Below are positions 59,711 through 64,000 of a stretch of 64,000 nt of DNA, one piece after another. The stretch's first letter is position 1; each line of letters begins with the position of its first letter. The translations under genes were made by a program, and so were the position numbers. The notes below the pieces were generated by a model that was given only the letters and a program-made list of their open reading frames with translations, had not been told where the DNA came from and did not search any database. Origin of the DNA: Rhexocercosporidium sp. MPI-PUGE-AT-0058 (taxonomy: Eukaryota; Ascomycota; Leotiomycetes; Helotiales); contig JAGTJL010000016.1 of NCBI GenBank assembly GCA_020746875.1, positions 1,240,001 through 1,304,000 on the forward strand. Reading direction: 5' to 3'.

Positions 59711-60811
59711 ATGTCTTCTGTCGGCCCCCAGCTACCGCCTCACTTAGCAAAGCGCAAGCGCTCTACCTACGAAGATGAAGGGCCTCACTCTCCCCCTCGA
59801 AAGGTTCAAGCAGCAACCGCTCCCCCTCCACGAACACTCGGCCCAACCCTCCCACCAACCACCAACCCGGACGAACTGAACATAAATGACGATAGCTCAG
59901 AAGACGACTACAGCCCATCTATACAAACCAAACAAGCTGCCAGTCCGCCTACAAAGCGCGTTCTAGGACCCTCCATACCACCAACCAAGAACCCAGAAGA
60001 GCTCCCCCTAGAAGACAGCTCCGAGGACGAGTACGGGCCCTCTGCCTCAAAAGTACCAGCACCAGCTACCAAACCCTCCTCGCCCCCTCGCAAACGAGTC
60101 CTAGGCCCAGCACCACCACCAGCCTCCCTCTCCGAACGCCCCTCCTACCCCGCCAACGACTCCTCCTCAGACTCGGAAGACGACTACGGGCCCTCCCTCC
60201 CACCAGCCCCCGGCTCGCAAGCAGAGAGCCTCCTCCTCGCAACCCAAGCCGAAGAAAAAGCGCGCTCAGCAGCCTCAGCCGAATCCAGCAAACCACAACG
60301 CGCAGAATGGATGCTCGCGCCCCCAACAGACAGCGACTGGAGCGGACGAGTCGACCCCACGAAACTCAAGAATCGGAAATTCGCATCGGGCAAAGGCGCG
60401 AAGGCGCCTGCTGAGAAGAGCGGCATCAGTGCGATCTGGACGGAGACGCCTGAGGAGAAGAGGCAGCGGTTGGAGGATGAGGTTCTGGGGCGTAAGGAGA
60501 CGGCTACGAGTGGACGGGGGGGAGGGGAAAAGAAGGGTGTTAGTAAGGAGTTGGAGATGGAGGAGAGGGCGACGGCGAGGAGGATTAGAGAGTATAATGA
60601 GAAGAATCGGGGGAAGAGTTTGTACGAGGAGAGAGAGGCTATGCAGGAGAAGAGGGGGGAGAAGGTTGAGGAGGATGACCCGAGTAAGAGGGGCTTTGAT
60701 AGGGAGAAGGATATGGCGCTTGGTGGACGGTTGGGGAATGGTCAGAAGAAGGAGATGTTGGCTAAGGCGGCGGATTTTGGTTCGAGGTTCCAAAAGGGGA
60801 GGTATCTCTGA
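59711..60811 (+). CDS. GPALPP-motif protein (DUF3752 family)
   Basis: Uncharacterised, conserved from fungi to human GPALPP1. One exon, 366 residues, starting MSSVGPQLPPHL. The N-terminal half repeats a G-P-x-x-P-P unit five times (GPQLPP, GPTLPP, GPSIPP, GPAPPP, GPSLPP), separated by Ser/Asp/Glu-rich acidic stretches such as DDSSEDDY and DSSEDEYGP. The C-terminal half holds the DUF3752 core: EWMLAPPTDSDW, KLKNRKFASGKGA, IWTETPEEKRQRL, then basic helices (RRIREYNEKNRGKSLYE) and KRGFDREKDMALGGRLG, closing with FGSRFQKGRYL. Likely nuclear. The 5' and 3' halves differ strongly in composition (C-rich, then G-rich on the coding strand). Confidence 0.85.
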   Translation: MSSVGPQLPPHLAKRKRSTYEDEGPHSPPRKVQAATAPPPRTLGPTLPPTTNPDELNINDDSSEDDYSPSIQTKQAASPPTKRVLGPSIPPTKNPEELPLEDSSEDEYGPSASKVPAPATKPSSPPRKRVLGPAPPPASLSERPSYPANDSSSDSEDDYGPSLPPAPGSQAESLLLATQAEEKARSAASAESSKPQRAEWMLAPPTDSDWSGRVDPTKLKNRKFASGKGAKAPAEKSGISAIWTETPEEKRQRLEDEVLGRKETATSGRGGGEKKGVSKELEMEERATARRIREYNEKNRGKSLYEEREAMQEKRGEKVEEDDPSKRGFDREKDMALGGRLGNGQKKEMLAKAADFGSRFQKGRYL

Positions 60812-62132
60812 TCATCGAAGGTAGCGTTCGACTGAAAATAGTACAGAGGATGATCTCCTGCTACTACTTTTCCATCTTGAGAAAGCCAGTCCCAGCTTGC
60901 TTAAGAAAATTTTCTTGAAAAGAAAAATTACAGACGATAGCGAATCCATTAGATATAACTTCAAATCTCAGATAAAAAAATTTACTGAACCAAAAATCAA
61001 ACTACTCCGGTATACAAAGATCCACTCAGTATGATCAAACAGCCCAGACCTTCTCTATATCGCACACACTTCGTGTAACAAATGGTATCCCGGAACGCGG
61101 TCTTTTATTTCAGTGTCCTGAATGTCCTGAATGTCCTGATATCCCAGATATCCCAGATATCCTCGCCATCCTCCCAATCAACACTTCAAGCTTCGCCTCT
61201 TCCAGCCCTTCAAAACCTCAAAAGTACCCACTAGATAAACATCCCCAAGCTAATTCATCCTTCCTCTTTCTCTATAAAGATTGCCAAAAGCGGAGCCGCG
61301 CAGCGAAAGCAGTGTTATTTGTCCTCCTACCTCAGAAAACCGGCCAAGCGAGGACTCGGTTTATTTATATTTCTTCCCCCTCTTTCGCACTCATGGGATT
61401 GTTAAAAACACATGTCATGATTCGTCACATGGCAAATATCACAATAGAGAGATCACGGCATAGAGATAACCAGATTGCCAGCAAGAAAAGCTCGCTTCTT
61501 CTTAAATTTCAGTTAGCCAGAACCTTGATCTCTCAGCTAGATATCGGCTCCGTGAAGTTTTCAGTAGGTAGCTCGCTCCTCTCAATTGATCGGTCTGCTT
61601 TCCATATACACATCACATCGTAGGTATCTTCTTCCTTCCTCCTTGCTTCCCTCCTGTCCCCTCTACCCTTCTACTCACGAGATTTTTCTTCCCTTCATTC
61701 CAAGCTTTCCAGAGCGAGTGACTAGGATCCATATTCGATCCAGCGTCCCTACCTCACTCCCATTTCCATTCTAGTCGTGTCCTTCCATGCACGCACGCAC
61801 GGACGGCCCGACCCCCCAATGGATCAACCAACCCAGTTGACTAAGTAACCTAATTCGACAAAACGCAAAAAAACAACAAGAAATCACAGAAAAATAGAAA
61901 CGCTAAAGGCACAAACGGTGGTGGAGAGGAAATCGTGAGAGGTGTGCGCGTATGTAGGTCGTGTACGTAGAGGTTGTGTACAAGGCGTGATATGTAGGTT
62001 TTACGTGAGGTATTGTGATGGAGGACTTGGAGCAAATGGCTATCTCAAAATAGAAATTACTCGTACATCTCGTCCAGTTCTCGTAGGATGGTATGTTGCA
62101 GAAGAATTAGCACATGCAATAGCATGAGGAGA
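60812..62132. other. Convergent intergenic region with 9-bp repeats
   Basis: 1.3 kb between the stops of the GPALPP and RING-H2 genes. It holds their 3' UTRs and the repeat at 61114-61162. Small open frames at 61281-61774 have no support. Confidence 0.5.
61114..61162. repeat. Tandem 9-bp repeats (TGTCCTGAA x3, ATCCCAGAT x2.5)
   Basis: Three copies of TGTCCTGAA/T run directly into two and a half copies of ATCCCAGAT, all of period nine. The second unit differs from the first by a few bases, so the block may be one degenerate array. Seen directly; function unknown. Confidence 0.85.
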
Positions 62133-63594
62133 TCATCTGACGGTACCAGCTTCAAGCTGGGAAGGCGAGGTTGCAGCAGGTGCTGGCTGATTTCGTCTTG
62201 GGAGACGCATGGCTGGCATGGTCATGTTGCTGAATGGGTTCCACCGTCTTGGTGCACCCGCTTCAGAATTCTGCTCTACTCCTGGGGTTGACTGGGCTGG
62301 GGCATTGGCTTGTTGAGCTGCTGCGGCCTCTCGGCGAGCACGACGACCAACTCGGCCAGGATAAGCAGGGGCATCACCACGTTCTGTTCCAGCTACTGGT
62401 CCAGAAGCTGGACCAGCACCAAGACCAAAGCGTGCTGGGATCATTAATCTGTTGCCTCGGACAGCAAGCCAAACAGCCGGAGGTTGTTGCGGGTTGTTTG
62501 TTCTTCGACGGCCGGTGCGATCGGGCTCAACGGCTTCTCCTTCAGGGCGAGGCTTGGGAGTGTAATAATCGGCTTTGCAAAGTGGACAGCAAGCACGACG
62601 GCTTGTAAGCCATGGATCTAAGCATCCCGCATGGAAAGCATGACCACAGGTTAATCCTCTAATATCATCGTCATCCTCGAGTGTATCAATGCAGATAGCA
62701 CAAGAGTCACCAGGATTTGTGAGAAGCTCAGGTGGTACGGCGGTATGGATGTGATCATCTTCCTCATCATCCTCCTCACTAGTAGTAGTTGGGTGTTTGT
62801 TGATCGTCTCGGTTGTGGTCTTCACCTGTTCCAGTTTGTTTTGTTCTTCAACAGTTGGCGACGCAGGACCCTTCTCGACGATTGTAGCATCCATACTCTT
62901 ACGTTCGACCCCAACATTGTTGGTTGCAGGTGAGATGGTAACTTCACGGTCGGATCCAGCAGTGTTAGGTCTCGTGTTGACGGAGTGCTTTGTTCCTGTT
63001 GGCGACGATGGCATAACCCCATCTACTTCCCTTACGCTTCCTGGTCTGCTTGGTGGTGCTGTAACGCCACCATTTGTGGGAAGTCCTTCTCTCGCCCGCG
63101 ATGCTACCCAAGTCTTGTATTTCGTCAGGGGGAATCGCTCGTTCACCTCCTCCATCGTCATGAGCTTTTTCTCTCTCCTTCTACGATGTGGCCTGGCAGG
63201 CATGTTCTCCATATTGATAGGATCGGGATCCTCGCCATTTCGTATCGCTCGATTGCGAGCATTGTATCGGAAGCAGTACTTGACGCCGACGATGATCCTT
63301 TAAATTGTTATCAGCACCTGAAACATCTAGATTGCTGGTATTAAATTCTCACCATAGATTCGTGAAGACAACACCGAAACCGAGAGCAACAAAGAACAGC
63401 AGTGGAGAGCTGGTAGGACCGCTCGAGTTGTTGTTCGTCGGGGACATTGTTGGGGTTGGTGCTGCTGTCGTTGCTTGCGACAGAGGCGTGGGAGACGCAA
63501 TGGTCGACGTCTGGCGGGAGTTGAGGTTTCTTTGATCGAGTTCTCTTCCAACGACGTGAAACGCCTCGACCAATACTTGATTTAGGACAGCCAT
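62133..63594 (-). CDS. Membrane-anchored RING-H2 finger protein (probable E3 ubiquitin ligase)
   Basis: Exons 63594-63353 and 63297-62133 give 468 residues. The N-terminal 60 residues are Ser/Thr/Asn-rich with sequons (NNNSS), i.e. probably luminal. One membrane helix (LLFFVALGFGVVFTNLW, continuing IIVGV across the intron) lies at about 66-85, followed by a cytosolic basic region (RPHRRRREKKL), an acidic stretch and a RING-H2 at about 280-321: CAIC, TCGHAFHAGC, CPLC, with a complete C3H2C3 ligand set. The C-terminus is Ala/Pro/Arg-rich. The layout is like Tul1/PA-TM-RING-type ligases without a PA domain. Substrates are unknown. Confidence 0.85.
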
Positions 63595-64000
63595 CTTGAC
63601 CAGTCGAGATCGTCTGCGGCGCGGTACGGTGCGGCTAAGTGGTGGAAGGAATGGGTGATTGCGAGTGCAGCGCTCGACTCGCTTCCTTGAATGTCAGACG
63701 GGGTCGTACTGTAAGGGAACAATCGACTTGTCCCGGCCAGCTCGAGCTCGTCCTCGTCCTACGATTGCTCGCTGGAATGTGTTGACCACATTCGATGGAT
63801 GTGATACAGCCGGTGGGAGGGAGGGCGGTCTGTATGGGAAGGGAACGAGTGCGTGGAGTGGGTATCGTGAAGCAGAGGGAGGAGGTTGCGTGAGTGAAGG
63901 GTAGGTAGGGTGTTTGACGACAAGGAGGAGGTCAGGGCAGCTAGCGTAAAACGGTGCGACACGGATCGGGGCAGGCGTAATCCTGTACTGTACTGAACTC
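63595..64000. other. Promoter side of the RING-H2 gene, window end
   Basis: The last 406 bp lie upstream of the RING-H2 start. No gene is supported on either strand. Confidence 0.5.

Overview
The window is nuclear DNA of a filamentous ascomycete (Pezizomycotina; a Leotiomycetes-type fungus is my guess, not shown by the sequence). Genes are dense and lie on both strands. Most are cut by short GT-AG introns of about 47-60 bp, often with CTAAC/CTRAY-like branch motifs. The gene set is single-copy eukaryotic housekeeping plus typical filamentous-fungal families: NoxA, a hybrid histidine kinase, a Zn2Cys6 regulator and an Rcr-type membrane protein. I see no mobile element, CRISPR array or bacterial operon. 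Every spliced model below was joined by hand, and its exon lengths sum to a multiple of three unless noted.

Layout. 0-6 kb: NADPH oxidase NoxA (5' end cut by the window), a quinone oxidoreductase-like enzyme ending in the peroxisomal signal SKL, and the ubiquilin Dsk2. 7-12 kb: a 1467-aa PAS hybrid histidine kinase. 13.7-20 kb: a SAM methyltransferase, an amidase, a zinc-ribbon/metallo-beta-lactamase-like protein and a candidate small membrane protein. 20-23 kb: a Zn2Cys6 transcription factor with about 4 kb of gene-poor DNA upstream. 27-28 kb: the Fe-S targeting factor Cia2. 29.8-33.1 kb: the U5 snRNP GTPase Snu114. 33.7-35.1 kb: acetoacetyl-CoA thiolase Erg10. 35.5-39.1 kb: the RNA cytidine acetyltransferase Kre33/NAT10. 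39.4-42.5 kb: a rhodanese phosphatase-like protein, then the divergent pair SmG and Ntr2. 42.7-44 kb: an unknown secreted glycoprotein. 45.1-46.3 kb: saccharopine dehydrogenase Lys1. 47.5 kb: an intron-containing tRNA-Ala(UGC). 48.2-51.6 kb: alanyl-tRNA synthetase with a likely mitochondrial leader. 51.8-53.4 kb: an unknown acidic protein and an Rcr-like membrane protein. 54.3-59.2 kb: the CORVET subunit Vps8. 59.7-60.8 kb: a GPALPP-motif protein. 62.1-63.6 kb: a membrane RING-H2 protein.

Themes. Three genes belong to the spliceosome (Snu114, SmG, Ntr2), and two of these share a 238-bp divergent promoter. Amino-acid supply and charging sit together: Lys1 has two TGASTCA (Gcn4/Cpc1-type) sites upstream, and the AlaRS gene lies 616 bp from a tRNA-Ala gene. 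The AlaRS gene also carries one such site between its two candidate start codons. I found no clearly novel multi-gene system. The best leads are the Lys1 promoter sites, the AlaRS/tRNA-Ala arrangement, the SmG-Ntr2 promoter, the SKL-tagged oxidoreductase, the degenerate MBL-like protein, and a small unannotated membrane protein next to the transcription factor.
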